Shown piece by piece: positions 38,075 to 46,781 of a stretch of 64,000 nt of DNA. Source of the DNA: Nocardioides ganghwensis (lineage in GTDB: Bacteria; Actinomycetota; Actinomycetes; Propionibacteriales; Nocardioidaceae); NCBI RefSeq assembly GCF_014779655.1, contig NZ_JACXYX010000002.1:248001-312000 (forward strand). The letters run 5' to 3'. Positions within the stretch are counted from its first letter, which is position 1. Each line of letters begins with the position of its first letter. Below the pieces are notes generated by a model. The model was not told the DNA's origin. It saw nothing but the letters and a program-made list of their open reading frames with translations, and made no database searches. Made by a program: the position numbers and the translations under genes.

Positions 38075-38916
38075 GCTACTGGGTCCCGCGGGGCGGGCTG
38101 GCGGCGCAGACCGACCTGACCACCGGCCAGTCCGGCCGGGCGGTCTTCACCGAGGCGTACGCCGTGATCCCGCGCGGCACCCTCAGCGACATCACCACCA
38201 GCCGGCTGCCGCACTGGGACGACACCCGGCTGTGGGTGATCGCGCGGCCGCTGTCGGGCTTCGCCGAGACGTTCAGCCAGTACGTCGTCGAGGTGGCGGC
38301 GGGCGGCGGGTCGGACCGGCCCGACGACGACCCCGACGCCGAGTCCGTGCTGTTCGTCGTCGACGGGTCCGCCGAGATGCGGATCGGTGGCGCGGACGGG
38401 GGAGGGGCGCACGCGCTGCGCCCCGGGTCGTACGCCTTCCTCCCGCCCGGCACGACCTGGACGCTGCGCAACACCTCCGGCGAGACCGCGACGTTCCACT
38501 GGATCCGCAAGGCCTACGAGCGCGTCGACGGCGTGGAGGTCCCCGAGGCGTTCGTGGTCCACGAGGACGACGTGGCGATCGAGCCGATGCCCGACACCGG
38601 TGGGGCGTGGGGCACGCAGCGCTTCGTCGACCCGCTCGACGTGCGGCACGACATGCACGTCAACATCGTGACCTTCGAGCCCGGCGGCGCGATCCCGTTC
38701 CCGGAGACGCACGTCATGGAGCACGGCCTCTACGTCCTGGAGGGCAAGGCGGTCTACCTGCTCAACCAGGACTGGGTGGAGGTGCAGGAGGGCGACTTCA
38801 TGTGGCTGCGCGCCTTCTGCCCGCAGGCCTGCTACGCCGGGGGACCGGGTCGCTTCCGCTACCTGCTCTACAAGGACGTCAACCGGCACCCGCGGCTGCG
38901 TCCGTACGGCGGCTGA
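38071..38916 (+). CDS. allE: (S)-ureidoglycine aminohydrolase (bicupin)
   Basis: 281 residues, two cupin domains, Mn-dependent release of ammonia from (S)-ureidoglycine to give (S)-ureidoglycolate. The first cupin holds SYAFLPPGTTWTLRN; the second holds EPGGAIPFPETHVMEHGLYV with the metal-binding His and Glu residues, then GDFMWLRAFCPQACYAGG. Last gene of the urate operon. Allantoate amidohydrolase, which makes its substrate, is not in the window. Confidence 0.92.
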   Translation: MSYWVPRGGLAAQTDLTTGQSGRAVFTEAYAVIPRGTLSDITTSRLPHWDDTRLWVIARPLSGFAETFSQYVVEVAAGGGSDRPDDDPDAESVLFVVDGSAEMRIGGADGGGAHALRPGSYAFLPPGTTWTLRNTSGETATFHWIRKAYERVDGVEVPEAFVVHEDDVAIEPMPDTGGAWGTQRFVDPLDVRHDMHVNIVTFEPGGAIPFPETHVMEHGLYVLEGKAVYLLNQDWVEVQEGDFMWLRAFCPQACYAGGPGRFRYLLYKDVNRHPRLRPYGG

Positions 38917-38967
38917 CGCCGCGACTGGGCGGTGACCGATCTCACTGCCGACGTGGCCCGCGTCACG

Positions 38968-38973
38968 TAGGAT
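38968..38973 (+). promoter_or_regulatory. Promoter -10 of the xdh operon
   Basis: TAGGAT lies in the only gap between the urate and xdh transcription units. A transcript from it would have a leader of about 90 bases before the xdhA GTG, unlike most genes here. Confidence 0.5.
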
Positions 38974-39038
38974 GAGAGGTGGCAGGTCGTCGTTCCGCAT
39001 GGACAACCGGCGGCCCGTGACTCCCAACCATGCGAGCG

Positions 39039-39056
39039 CCGGGCACCCCTGCCCGG
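39039..39056 (+). promoter_or_regulatory. Hairpin before the xdhA ribosome-binding site
   Basis: CCGGGCA-CCCC-TGCCCGG, a perfect 7-bp stem ending 5 bases before the GGGGAGG Shine-Dalgarno of xdhA. It might affect translation. It matches no riboswitch class I know. Confidence 0.4.
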
Positions 39057-39071
39057 GCCGAGGGGAGGACC

Positions 39072-40469
39072 GTGGCCGAGCCACAGATCACCGTCAACGG
39101 GCAGCCGCGTCCGCTGGCCGGCGTGCCGGCCCACACCAACGCGCTCGACTTCGTGCGCGGCCTCGGCCTGACCGGGGCCAAGGAAGGCTGCGCCGAGGGG
39201 GAGTGCGGCGCGTGCGCGGTGCTGGTGGCGCGTCCCGACGGGGACGGGAGCCGCTGGGCGCCGGTCAACGCCTGCCTCGTGCCCGCCCTCGCGCTCGACG
39301 GCCAGGAGGTGGTGACCGCCGAGGGTCTCGGCGGCCCCGACGACCTCCACCCGGTCCAAACCGGGCTGGCCGAGGCCGGCGGCTCCCAGTGCGGCTACTG
39401 CACGCCGGGCTTCGTGTGCTCGATGGCAGCCGAGTACTACCGCCCCGACCGGACGCCCGGTCCCGACGGGTTCGACGTCCACGCCATCGGCGGCAACCTG
39501 TGTCGCTGCACCGGCTACCGGCCCATCCGCGACGCTGCCTGCGCCCTAGGTTCCCCGTCGCCGGCCGACCCGCTGGCCGGGCGCCAGGACCGGCCCGCAC
39601 CGCCGCCGGCCCCGACCCGCGTCGACGGCTTCGCCCGCCCGGCCGACCTGGCCGAGGCCCTCGCCCTGCTCGCCGAGCACCCCGACGCGACGGTCCTCGC
39701 CGGCTCCACCGACTGGGGCGTGGAGGCCAACCTCCGCGGCCGGCGGGCGGCGTACGTCGTCGCGGTCGACCGCCTTCCCGAGCTGCGCGACCTCACGACG
39801 GGCGCGGACGGGGTCGAGATCGGCGCCGCCCTCACCCTCAGCGAGGTCGAGGCCGCGCTCGGCGACGACGTGCCGCTGCTCGCGCAGGTGTGGCCGCAGT
39901 TCGCCTCGCGGCTGATCCGCAACGGCGCCACCATCGGCGGCAACGTCGCCACCGCGTCCCCGATCGGCGACCTCGCTCCGGCGCTGCTGGCGCTGGACGC
40001 GCGGCTGGTGCTCGCCTCGGCCGCCGGCGACCGCGAGGTGGCGCTGGCCGGCTTCTTCACCGGCTACCGCGAGACCGTGCTGCGCCCGGCCGAGCTGGTC
40101 CGCGCGGTCCGCGTCCCGACCCCGCTGGCCGCGCACACGACGTTCCGCAAGATCGCCAAGCGCCGCTTCGACGACATCTCGAGCGTGGCCGTCGCGGTCG
40201 CGCTCGACGTGGTCGACGGCACCGTCGCCCGCGCCCGGATCGGCCTGGGCGGCGTCGCGGCCACCCCGGTGCGCGCGCTGGCCACCGAGGCCGCCCTCGA
40301 GGGCAGGCCGTGGGACCTCGACACGGTCGAGGCGGCCTCCGCCGTCCTCGCGGGAGAGGGGACGCCCATCGACGACCAGCGCGCGAGCGCTGCCTACCGC
40401 TCGGCCATGCTGGGCAACGCCCTCAAGGCCTGGTGGGACCAGGCATGGCAGGGAGGAGGGTCCGCATGA
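39072..40469 (+). CDS. xdhA: Xanthine dehydrogenase, FeS/FAD subunit
   Basis: About 465 residues. Plant-type [2Fe-2S] domain GCAEGECGACAVL, a second [2Fe-2S] helical domain GSQCGYCTPGFVCSM and GGNLCRCTGYRPI, then an FAD domain (VLAGSTDWGVEAN, RNGATIGGNVATASPIGD) and its C-terminal part. Transfers electrons from the molybdenum subunit to NAD. The GTG at 39072 has GGGGAGG just upstream at short spacing; an ATG at 39030 is possible but has no ribosome-binding site. Confidence 0.93.
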   Translation: MAEPQITVNGQPRPLAGVPAHTNALDFVRGLGLTGAKEGCAEGECGACAVLVARPDGDGSRWAPVNACLVPALALDGQEVVTAEGLGGPDDLHPVQTGLAEAGGSQCGYCTPGFVCSMAAEYYRPDRTPGPDGFDVHAIGGNLCRCTGYRPIRDAACALGSPSPADPLAGRQDRPAPPPAPTRVDGFARPADLAEALALLAEHPDATVLAGSTDWGVEANLRGRRAAYVVAVDRLPELRDLTTGADGVEIGAALTLSEVEAALGDDVPLLAQVWPQFASRLIRNGATIGGNVATASPIGDLAPALLALDARLVLASAAGDREVALAGFFTGYRETVLRPAELVRAVRVPTPLAAHTTFRKIAKRRFDDISSVAVAVALDVVDGTVARARIGLGGVAATPVRALATEAALEGRPWDLDTVEAASAVLAGEGTPIDDQRASAAYRSAMLGNALKAWWDQAWQGGGSA

Positions 40470-42841
40470 GTGACCTGTCCCGCCGGCCCGACGACGCCGC
40501 GGTCGGTCGCGCGCTGGCCCACGAGAGCGCCGCCCAGCACGTCACCGGCCACGCGCTCTACACCGACGACCTGGTGCACCGCACGCCCCACGTCCTCCAC
40601 GCGCACCCGGTCTGCTCGCCGCACCCGCACGCCCGGGTCACCCGTCTGGACACCTCGCGGGCGCTGGCGGTCGAGGGTGTGGTGCGCGTGCTGACCGCCG
40701 ACGACGTGCCCGGCACCAACGACGCGGGTGTGAAGCACGACGAGCCGCTGTTCCCCGAGATCGTGATGTTCGTCGGGCACGCGGTCTGCTGGGTGCTGGG
40801 GGAGACCCTCGAGGCCGCGCGGCTGGGCGCCGAGGCGGTCGAGGTCGACTACGAGCCGCTCCCCGCGATCGTGTCGCTGACCGAGGCGATCGAGGCAGAG
40901 AGCTTCCAGGGCGGGCAGCCCGTCGTCGCCAGGGGCGACGTCGAGCAGGGCCTCGCGGGCGCGGCCCACGTCTTCAGCGGCGTGACCGAGATGGCCGGAC
41001 AGGAGCACTTCTACCTCGAGACCCACGCCTCGCTCGCGCTGGTCGACGAGGCCGGCCAGGTGTTCGTGCAGAGCAGCACGCAGCACCCGACCGAGACGCA
41101 GGAGATCGTGGCCCACGTGCTCGGCCTCGACAGCCACCACGTCACCGTGCAGTGCCTGAGGATGGGCGGCGGCTTCGGGGGCAAGGAGATGCAGCCGCAC
41201 GGCTTCGCTGCGGTCGCCGCGCTCGGCGCCGTCCTCACCGGCCGGCCGGTCCGGCTCCGGCTCAGCCGCACCCACGACATGACGATGACCGGCAAGCGGC
41301 ACGGCTTCCACGCCCAGTGGAGGGCCGGCTTCGACGACGACGGACGCCTGACGGCGCTCGAGGCGACGTTGACCTCCGACGGCGGCTGGAGCCTCGACCT
41401 CAGCGAGCCCGTGCTCGCGCGGGCGCTGTGCCACGTCGACAACGCCTACTGGATCCCCCACGTGCTCCTCCACGGCCGGGTCGCCCACACCCACAAGACC
41501 TCCCAGACCGCGTTCCGCGGCTTCGGGGGGCCGCAGGGGATGCTGGTGGTCGAGGACGTGCTGGGCCGCTGTGCCCCACTGCTCGGCATCGACCCGGTCG
41601 AGCTGCGCCGCCGCAACTTCTACGTCGAGGGCCAGGCCACTCCCTACGGGCAGGTGGTGCGCCATCCCGAGCGCGTCGCCGCCGCGTGGGACCAGGTGAT
41701 GACGACCGGCGAGGTCGAGCGGCGCCGCAGGGAGATCGCCGCCTTCAACGCCGCCCACGAGCACACCAAGCGTGCCCTGGCGGTGACCCCGGTGAAGTTC
41801 GGCATCTCGTTCAACTTCACCGCGTTCAACCAGGCGGGTGCGCTGGTGCACGTCTACAAGGACGGCTCGGTGCTGATCAACCACGGCGGCACCGAGATGG
41901 GCCAGGGCCTGCACACGAAGATGCTCCAGGTCGCGGCCACCTCCCTCGGCGTACCGCTCGGCAAGGTCCGCCTGGCGCCGACCCGCACCGACAAGGTGCC
42001 CAACACCTCCGCCACCGCAGCGAGCTCGAGCGCCGACCTCAACGGCGGCGCCGTCAAGAACGCCTGCGAGCAGATCCTCTCGCGCCTGCGGCAGGTCGAC
42101 GCGGGGCGCGGCCTGCCGTGGGAGGACCTCGTCCGCGAGGCCTACTTCAGCCGGGTGCAGCTGTGGGCGGCGGGCTTCTACCGGACCGAGGGCATCCACT
42201 GGGACTCCACGGTCATGCGCGGCCACCCGTTCAAGTACTTCGCCTACGGCGTCGCTGCCGCGGAGGTCGAGGTGGACGGCTTCACCGGCGCCTACCGCAC
42301 CCGGCGCGTCGACATCGTCCACGACGTCGGCGACAGCCTCTCCCCGCTCGTCGACCTCGGGCAGGTGGAGGGCGGGTTCGTGCAGGGCGTGGGCTGGCTG
42401 ACGCTGGAGGACCTGCGGTGGGACGAGTCGTCGGGTCCCGGCCGCGGCCGGCTGACCACGCAGGCGGCCAGCACCTACAAGCTCCCGAGCATCGGCGAGC
42501 TGCCCGACGAGCTCAACGTCGCGCTGCTCGAGCACGCCCACGAGGACGGTGTGGTCTACGGCTCCAAGGCCGTCGGCGAGCCGCCGGTCATGCTCGCGTT
42601 CGCGGTCCGCGAGGCGCTGCGCGAGGCGGCCGCGGCCTTCGGGCCGGACGGCACCAGCGTCGACCTCGCCTCCCCGGCCACCCCCGAAGCGGTGTTCTGG
42701 GCGGCCGAGCGCGCGCGGAGCGCCGGGTCCGACCACGTGGTCGAGGGCCTGCCCGGCGCCGTCCCCGACCGGCCCGACCCGACGGCGCCGGCCCTGCACC
42801 CGCGGTCCGAGCAGGCCGACCGCGGCACGGCGGGGGGCTGA
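40466..42841 (+). CDS. xdhB: Xanthine dehydrogenase, molybdenum-binding subunit
   Basis: 791 residues, hydroxylates hypoxanthine and xanthine to urate. Molybdopterin motifs are GQEHFYLETHASLA, MGGGFGGKE, AFRGFGGPQGM and TEMGQGLHTKM; the catalytic Glu lies in KAVGEPPVML near the C-terminus. It starts within the xdhA stop (ATGA). Full length for the XdhB type. Confidence 0.95.
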   Translation: MSDLSRRPDDAAVGRALAHESAAQHVTGHALYTDDLVHRTPHVLHAHPVCSPHPHARVTRLDTSRALAVEGVVRVLTADDVPGTNDAGVKHDEPLFPEIVMFVGHAVCWVLGETLEAARLGAEAVEVDYEPLPAIVSLTEAIEAESFQGGQPVVARGDVEQGLAGAAHVFSGVTEMAGQEHFYLETHASLALVDEAGQVFVQSSTQHPTETQEIVAHVLGLDSHHVTVQCLRMGGGFGGKEMQPHGFAAVAALGAVLTGRPVRLRLSRTHDMTMTGKRHGFHAQWRAGFDDDGRLTALEATLTSDGGWSLDLSEPVLARALCHVDNAYWIPHVLLHGRVAHTHKTSQTAFRGFGGPQGMLVVEDVLGRCAPLLGIDPVELRRRNFYVEGQATPYGQVVRHPERVAAAWDQVMTTGEVERRRREIAAFNAAHEHTKRALAVTPVKFGISFNFTAFNQAGALVHVYKDGSVLINHGGTEMGQGLHTKMLQVAATSLGVPLGKVRLAPTRTDKVPNTSATAASSSADLNGGAVKNACEQILSRLRQVDAGRGLPWEDLVREAYFSRVQLWAAGFYRTEGIHWDSTVMRGHPFKYFAYGVAAAEVEVDGFTGAYRTRRVDIVHDVGDSLSPLVDLGQVEGGFVQGVGWLTLEDLRWDESSGPGRGRLTTQAASTYKLPSIGELPDELNVALLEHAHEDGVVYGSKAVGEPPVMLAFAVREALREAAAAFGPDGTSVDLASPATPEAVFWAAERARSAGSDHVVEGLPGAVPDRPDPTAPALHPRSEQADRGTAGG

Positions 42842-42842
42842 C

Positions 42843-43658
42843 GTGCACTGGCTGGCCGCAGTCGAACGACTCCGCGCGGAGCGGGAGGCGGGCGTGCTCG
42901 TCACCGTCGCCGACGTGCGCGGGCACGCCCCGCGCGACGCCGGCGCCAAGATGGTCGTCGCGGCCGGGCGCTCGTGGGGGAGCGTCGGCGGGGGCAACCT
43001 GGAGGAGACCGCGCTCGTCCGGGCCCGCACGATGCTCGAGGCGTACGCCGTCGCACCCGAGCAGCTCGTCCTCGGGCTGAGCGACAAGGCGCGCACCGAC
43101 CACGGGCGGCAGTGCTGCGGCGGCGAGGTGACGCTCCTGCTCGAGCCGCTGCCCGTCGTCCCGGCGGTCGCGGTCTTCGGGGTGGGCCACGTGGGGCTCG
43201 AGCTGGCCCGCATCCTCTCCGCCCACGACCTCGACCTGCACCTCGTCGACTCGCGCGCCGAGCAGCTCACCGACGAGCGCCTCGCCGTGCTCGAGGCGGG
43301 GACGGCGCGCGTACGCGTGCACCACGCACCGGTGCCCGAGCTCGCGCTCGGATCCGTCCCGCCGGGCACCCACGTGCTGGTGATGACCCACGACCACGCC
43401 GAGGACTTCGCCCTCTGCGACGCCGCGCTGCGCTGCACCCACCTCGCCACGATCGGGCTCATCGGGTCGGACGCCAAGTGGGCACGCTTCCGGTCCGGAC
43501 TGGCGGTCGAGGGGCACGACACGGCACACGTCGACCGGATCAGGTGCCCGATCGGGCTGCCAGGGCTCGACGCCAAGGAGCCGGCCGCGATCGCGGTGTC
43601 GGTCGCGGCGGAGCTGCTCCAGGCGTTCGCCGCCGACCGCTCGCGAGCGAAGGCATGA
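42843..43658 (+). CDS. xdhC: Xanthine dehydrogenase accessory protein
   Basis: 271 residues, cofactor-insertion chaperone that delivers sulfurated molybdenum cofactor to XdhB. The N-terminal XdhC/CoxI domain reads VTVADVRGHAPRDAGAKMVV and SVGGGNLE; the C-terminal Rossmann-like domain reads AVFGVGHVGLELARIL and MTHDHAEDFAL. GTG start one base after the xdhB stop; the 3' end overlaps guaD by 4 bases. Confidence 0.92.
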   Translation: MHWLAAVERLRAEREAGVLVTVADVRGHAPRDAGAKMVVAAGRSWGSVGGGNLEETALVRARTMLEAYAVAPEQLVLGLSDKARTDHGRQCCGGEVTLLLEPLPVVPAVAVFGVGHVGLELARILSAHDLDLHLVDSRAEQLTDERLAVLEAGTARVRVHHAPVPELALGSVPPGTHVLVMTHDHAEDFALCDAALRCTHLATIGLIGSDAKWARFRSGLAVEGHDTAHVDRIRCPIGLPGLDAKEPAAIAVSVAAELLQAFAADRSRAKA

Positions 43659-45025
43659 GCGTCCCGGTCGTCTACCGCGCCCGGGCCTACGACACCCCCG
43701 ACGACCCGTTCGACCCCGCGACCGCCGCCCCCGGCTTCCGCTACGACGACGACCTCGGCCTCGCGGTGTCCGACGACGGGGTGATCGTCATGCGGGGCCC
43801 GTACGCCGCCGTCGCGGCCGCGCACCCGGGCACCCCGGTGCTCGACCTCCGCGCCGGCCTCCTGCTGCCGGGACTCGTGGACACCCACGTGCACTTCCCC
43901 CAGGTGCGCGTCATCGGCGCGCTCGGCATGCCGCTGCTGGAGTGGCTGGAGCGGTGCGCGCTGCCGGAGGAGGTGCACCTCGGGTCGCCCGACTACGCCG
44001 CCACCATCGCCGAGGAGTTCGTCGCGAGCCTCATCGCGGCGGGGACGACCACCTCGCTCGTCTTCGGCTCGCACTTCGCACCGGCGGTCGACCTGCTGCT
44101 CGCGGAGGCGGAGCGCTACGGGCTGCGGGTGACGACCGGGCTGGTCGTCAGCGACCGCATCCTCCCCGAGCCGCTGCTCACCACCCCCGACCGCGCGTAC
44201 GCCGAGGCCCTGGGGCTGGCGAGCCGCTGGCACGGACGCGGCCGGATCCGTTATGCCGTGACGCCGCGCTTCGCGCTGTCCGCCTCCGACCCGGTGCTCG
44301 CGGCCTGCGCCTCCGTGCTGGACGAGGTCGGCGGATCGCTGTTCACCACCCACGTCAACGAGAACTCAGCCGAGGTCGCCACGGTCGCCGGGCAGTTCCC
44401 CCACCGCGACCACTACGTCGACACCTACGACCACCACGGGCTGCTGGGGCCGCTGTCGGTGCTGGCGCACGATGTGCACCCCACCGATGCCGAGCTGGAC
44501 GTGATGGCGGCGCGCCGCACCTCCGTCTCGTGGTGCCCGACGAGCAACTCCGCCCTCGGCTCCGGCATCTTCCCGCTGCGGCGCCACCTCGCGGCGGGCG
44601 TACGGGTCGCGCTCGGCAGCGACGTGGGCGCGGGCACCGGGTTCTCGGTGTTCAAGGAGGGCCTGCAGGCCTACTTCCTCCAGCACCTGCTCGGCGACGA
44701 CGGGATGCCGCTCGGCGCCGGCCACCTGCTGCACCTGAGCACTGCGGCGGGAGCGGCCGCGCTGGGGCTGGCCGACACCGTCGGCGACCTGTCGGAGGGC
44801 AAGCAGTTCGACGCCGTGCTGCTCCGGCCGCCGCCGGGCACGGCGCTCGACCTCGGGCTGCGGCACGCCGACTCCCCGGAGTCGGCGCTCGGCAAGGTGT
44901 TCGCGCTCGCCGGGGACGCCGACGTCGCCGAGGTGTGGGTGGGCGGCGACCAGGTCGCCTCCGGCGGTTTCGTCCGGCCCGTCACTCCCCGCGAGCCAGC
45001 AGCACCTCGTAGGCCTGCAGGGTGA
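43655..45025 (+). CDS. guaD: Guanine deaminase
   Basis: 456 residues, amidohydrolase that turns guanine into xanthine, the substrate of the adjacent dehydrogenase. The zinc-site motif LVDTHVHFPQ is diagnostic for guanine deaminase; THVNENSAEV, LAHDVHPTD and ALGSDVGAGTGFS supply further ligands. ATGA overlap with xdhC. The 3' end runs 44 bases into the convergent malate synthase gene, an unusually long tail-to-tail overlap. Confidence 0.92.
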   Translation: MSVPVVYRARAYDTPDDPFDPATAAPGFRYDDDLGLAVSDDGVIVMRGPYAAVAAAHPGTPVLDLRAGLLLPGLVDTHVHFPQVRVIGALGMPLLEWLERCALPEEVHLGSPDYAATIAEEFVASLIAAGTTTSLVFGSHFAPAVDLLLAEAERYGLRVTTGLVVSDRILPEPLLTTPDRAYAEALGLASRWHGRGRIRYAVTPRFALSASDPVLAACASVLDEVGGSLFTTHVNENSAEVATVAGQFPHRDHYVDTYDHHGLLGPLSVLAHDVHPTDAELDVMAARRTSVSWCPTSNSALGSGIFPLRRHLAAGVRVALGSDVGAGTGFSVFKEGLQAYFLQHLLGDDGMPLGAGHLLHLSTAAGAAALGLADTVGDLSEGKQFDAVLLRPPPGTALDLGLRHADSPESALGKVFALAGDADVAEVWVGGDQVASGGFVRPVTPREPAAPRRPAG

Positions 45026-46571
45026 GGAAGTCCGGGTAGTCGTCCCCGAGCGCGCACCCGACGAACAGGCGTCGCGCGTCGGGGTCGACCGAGCCCAGCG
45101 AGGCCTCCAGCGCCGCGTGCTCCTCGTCGACGAGCCGCTCGACCAGGGCCCGGTCGATCACCTCGCCGGTGTCGAGGGTGGCGCCGGTGTGGACCCACTG
45201 CCAGACCTGCGAGCGGGAGATCTCGGCCGTCGCCGCGTCCTCCATGAGGTTGTCGATGCCCGCCGCGCCGTTGCCGGAGAGCCACGCGTGGAGGTAGTGC
45301 ATGCCGATCCGCACGTTGCCGCGCAGCCCTTGCTCCGTACGCTCCCCGGGCGTGCGGTCCACGGCGAGGAGGTCGGCCGCGGTGACGGCGACGTCCTCGC
45401 GGCGTACGTCGAGCTGGTTGTCCCGGGGGCCGAGGACGCCGTCGAACACCTCGGCGCACAGCGGGACGAGGTCCGGGTGGGCCACCCACGAGCCGTCGAA
45501 GCCGGCGGTCGCCTCGCGCGTCTTGTCCTCGCGCACCTTGGCGAAGGCGCGCTCGTTGACCTCGGGGTCGCGCCGGCTCGGGATGAAGGCCGCCATGCCG
45601 CCGATGGCGAAGGCGCCGCGGCGGTGGCAGGTCTGCACGAGCAGGTCGCTGTAGGCCCGCATCATCGGGGCCGCCATCGTCACCGCGTTGCGGTCGGGGA
45701 GGGTGAAGTCCGCCCCGGCGTCGCGGAAGTTCTTGATGATGCTGAAGAGGTAGTCCCAGCGGCCCGCGTTGAGCCCGGCCGCGTGGTCGCGCAGCTCGTG
45801 GAGGATCTCGTCCATCTCGAAGGCCGCGGTGATCGTCTCGATCAGCACGGTCGCCCTGATCGCGCCGTGGGGGAGCCCCAAGGTGGCCTCGGCGTGGGTG
45901 AACACCTCGTCCCACAACCGCGCCTCGAGGTGCGACTCCATCTTGGGCAGGTAGTAGAAGGGCCCGCGCCCCTGCTCGTGCAGCTCGCGGCCGTTGTGGA
46001 AGACGTGGAGCCCGAAGTCGACGAGCGCCGCGACCACGGGCCGCCCCTCCCGGGTCAGGTGCGCCTCGTCGAAGTGCCAGCCGCGCGGACGGGGCAGGAC
46101 CACCGGTGCGGTGGCCGGGTCGGCGACGGCGTACTCCCGGCCGTCGGGCGAGGTGAACGCCAGGCACCCGCGGGTGGCGTCGCGCAGGGTGAGCTGGCCC
46201 CCGACGACGTTGCGCCAGTGGGGAGTGTTGGCGTCCTCGAGGTCGGCCAGCCACACCCGGGCGCCGGAGTTGAGGGCGTTGATCGCCATCTTGGGGTCGG
46301 TCGGGCCGGTGATCTCCACCCGCCGGTCGCGGAGCGCCTCCGGCACCGGCGCCACGGTCCAGTCGCCCGCGCGGACCGCGGCCGTCCCGGGGAGGAAGTC
46401 GAGGGTGGCCGTCCGGGCGACCTCCGCCCGGCGGTCCCGGCGCGCGGCCAGCAGCTCGTCACGGCGTACGTGGAAGCGCTCGTCGAGGTCGGCGACGAAG
46501 GCGAGCGCCTCGGTCGTGAGGACCTCGTCGGACCGGTGGACGGACGGGGCGGAGACGACGAGCTCGGTCAT
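44982..46571 (-). CDS. aceB: Malate synthase A
   Basis: 529 residues, condenses glyoxylate with acetyl-CoA to malate. TDPKMAINALNSGARVWLAD, the catalytic-region VLIETITAAFEMDEIL, GRWDYLFSIIKNF and the C-terminal domain ending with a loading-region HAALEASLG are all typical of the A isoform. No isocitrate lyase is adjacent; placed against the purine island it would consume glyoxylate from ureidoglycolate. A TAGCGT box 6 bases before the ATG indicates its own leaderless promoter. Confidence 0.94.
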   Translation of the reverse strand: MTELVVSAPSVHRSDEVLTTEALAFVADLDERFHVRRDELLAARRDRRAEVARTATLDFLPGTAAVRAGDWTVAPVPEALRDRRVEITGPTDPKMAINALNSGARVWLADLEDANTPHWRNVVGGQLTLRDATRGCLAFTSPDGREYAVADPATAPVVLPRPRGWHFDEAHLTREGRPVVAALVDFGLHVFHNGRELHEQGRGPFYYLPKMESHLEARLWDEVFTHAEATLGLPHGAIRATVLIETITAAFEMDEILHELRDHAAGLNAGRWDYLFSIIKNFRDAGADFTLPDRNAVTMAAPMMRAYSDLLVQTCHRRGAFAIGGMAAFIPSRRDPEVNERAFAKVREDKTREATAGFDGSWVAHPDLVPLCAEVFDGVLGPRDNQLDVRREDVAVTAADLLAVDRTPGERTEQGLRGNVRIGMHYLHAWLSGNGAAGIDNLMEDAATAEISRSQVWQWVHTGATLDTGEVIDRALVERLVDEEHAALEASLGSVDPDARRLFVGCALGDDYPDFLTLQAYEVLLARGE

Positions 46572-46577
46572 CCGCCC

Positions 46578-46583
46578 ACGCTA
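46578..46583 (-). promoter_or_regulatory. -10 box of leaderless aceB
   Basis: Minus-strand TAGCGT, 6 bases, ATG at 46571. Confidence 0.5.
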
Positions 46584-46701
46584 GCCGTCCCGGCCGGGTG
46601 GTGGCGGGACGGTGGACCAGTCCAGTGACACCTCTGCGACCCGTTTTGGTAACGAAGCGGCAACGGGGCGGGCGACGGTCTGGACGTGATGACCGTCACT
46701 C

Positions 46702-46726
46702 CATATGTTGTCCGGAACAACATATG
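46702..46726. promoter_or_regulatory. Operator upstream of xylF
   Basis: CATATGTTGT-N5-ACAACATATG, a perfect 10-bp inverted repeat. It is strikingly AT-rich for this genome. It sits 56 bases before the xylF GTG and is a likely site for one of the two ROK regulators of the locus. Confidence 0.75.
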
Positions 46727-46781
46727 CCCGTCGGCTGAGGACACTAGCCGACGTGCACGAAATCGCTAGGAGGCGGTTCGC

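Noticed and set aside
39039-39056. Purine or molybdenum-cofactor riboswitch before xdhA
   Set aside because: Only one short hairpin is visible; the multi-helix architecture of either class is missing.
40394-44353. Minus-strand open frame of more than 1300 codons opposite xdhB, xdhC and guaD
   Set aside because: A shadow of GC-biased codons; no start signal and no recognisable domain.
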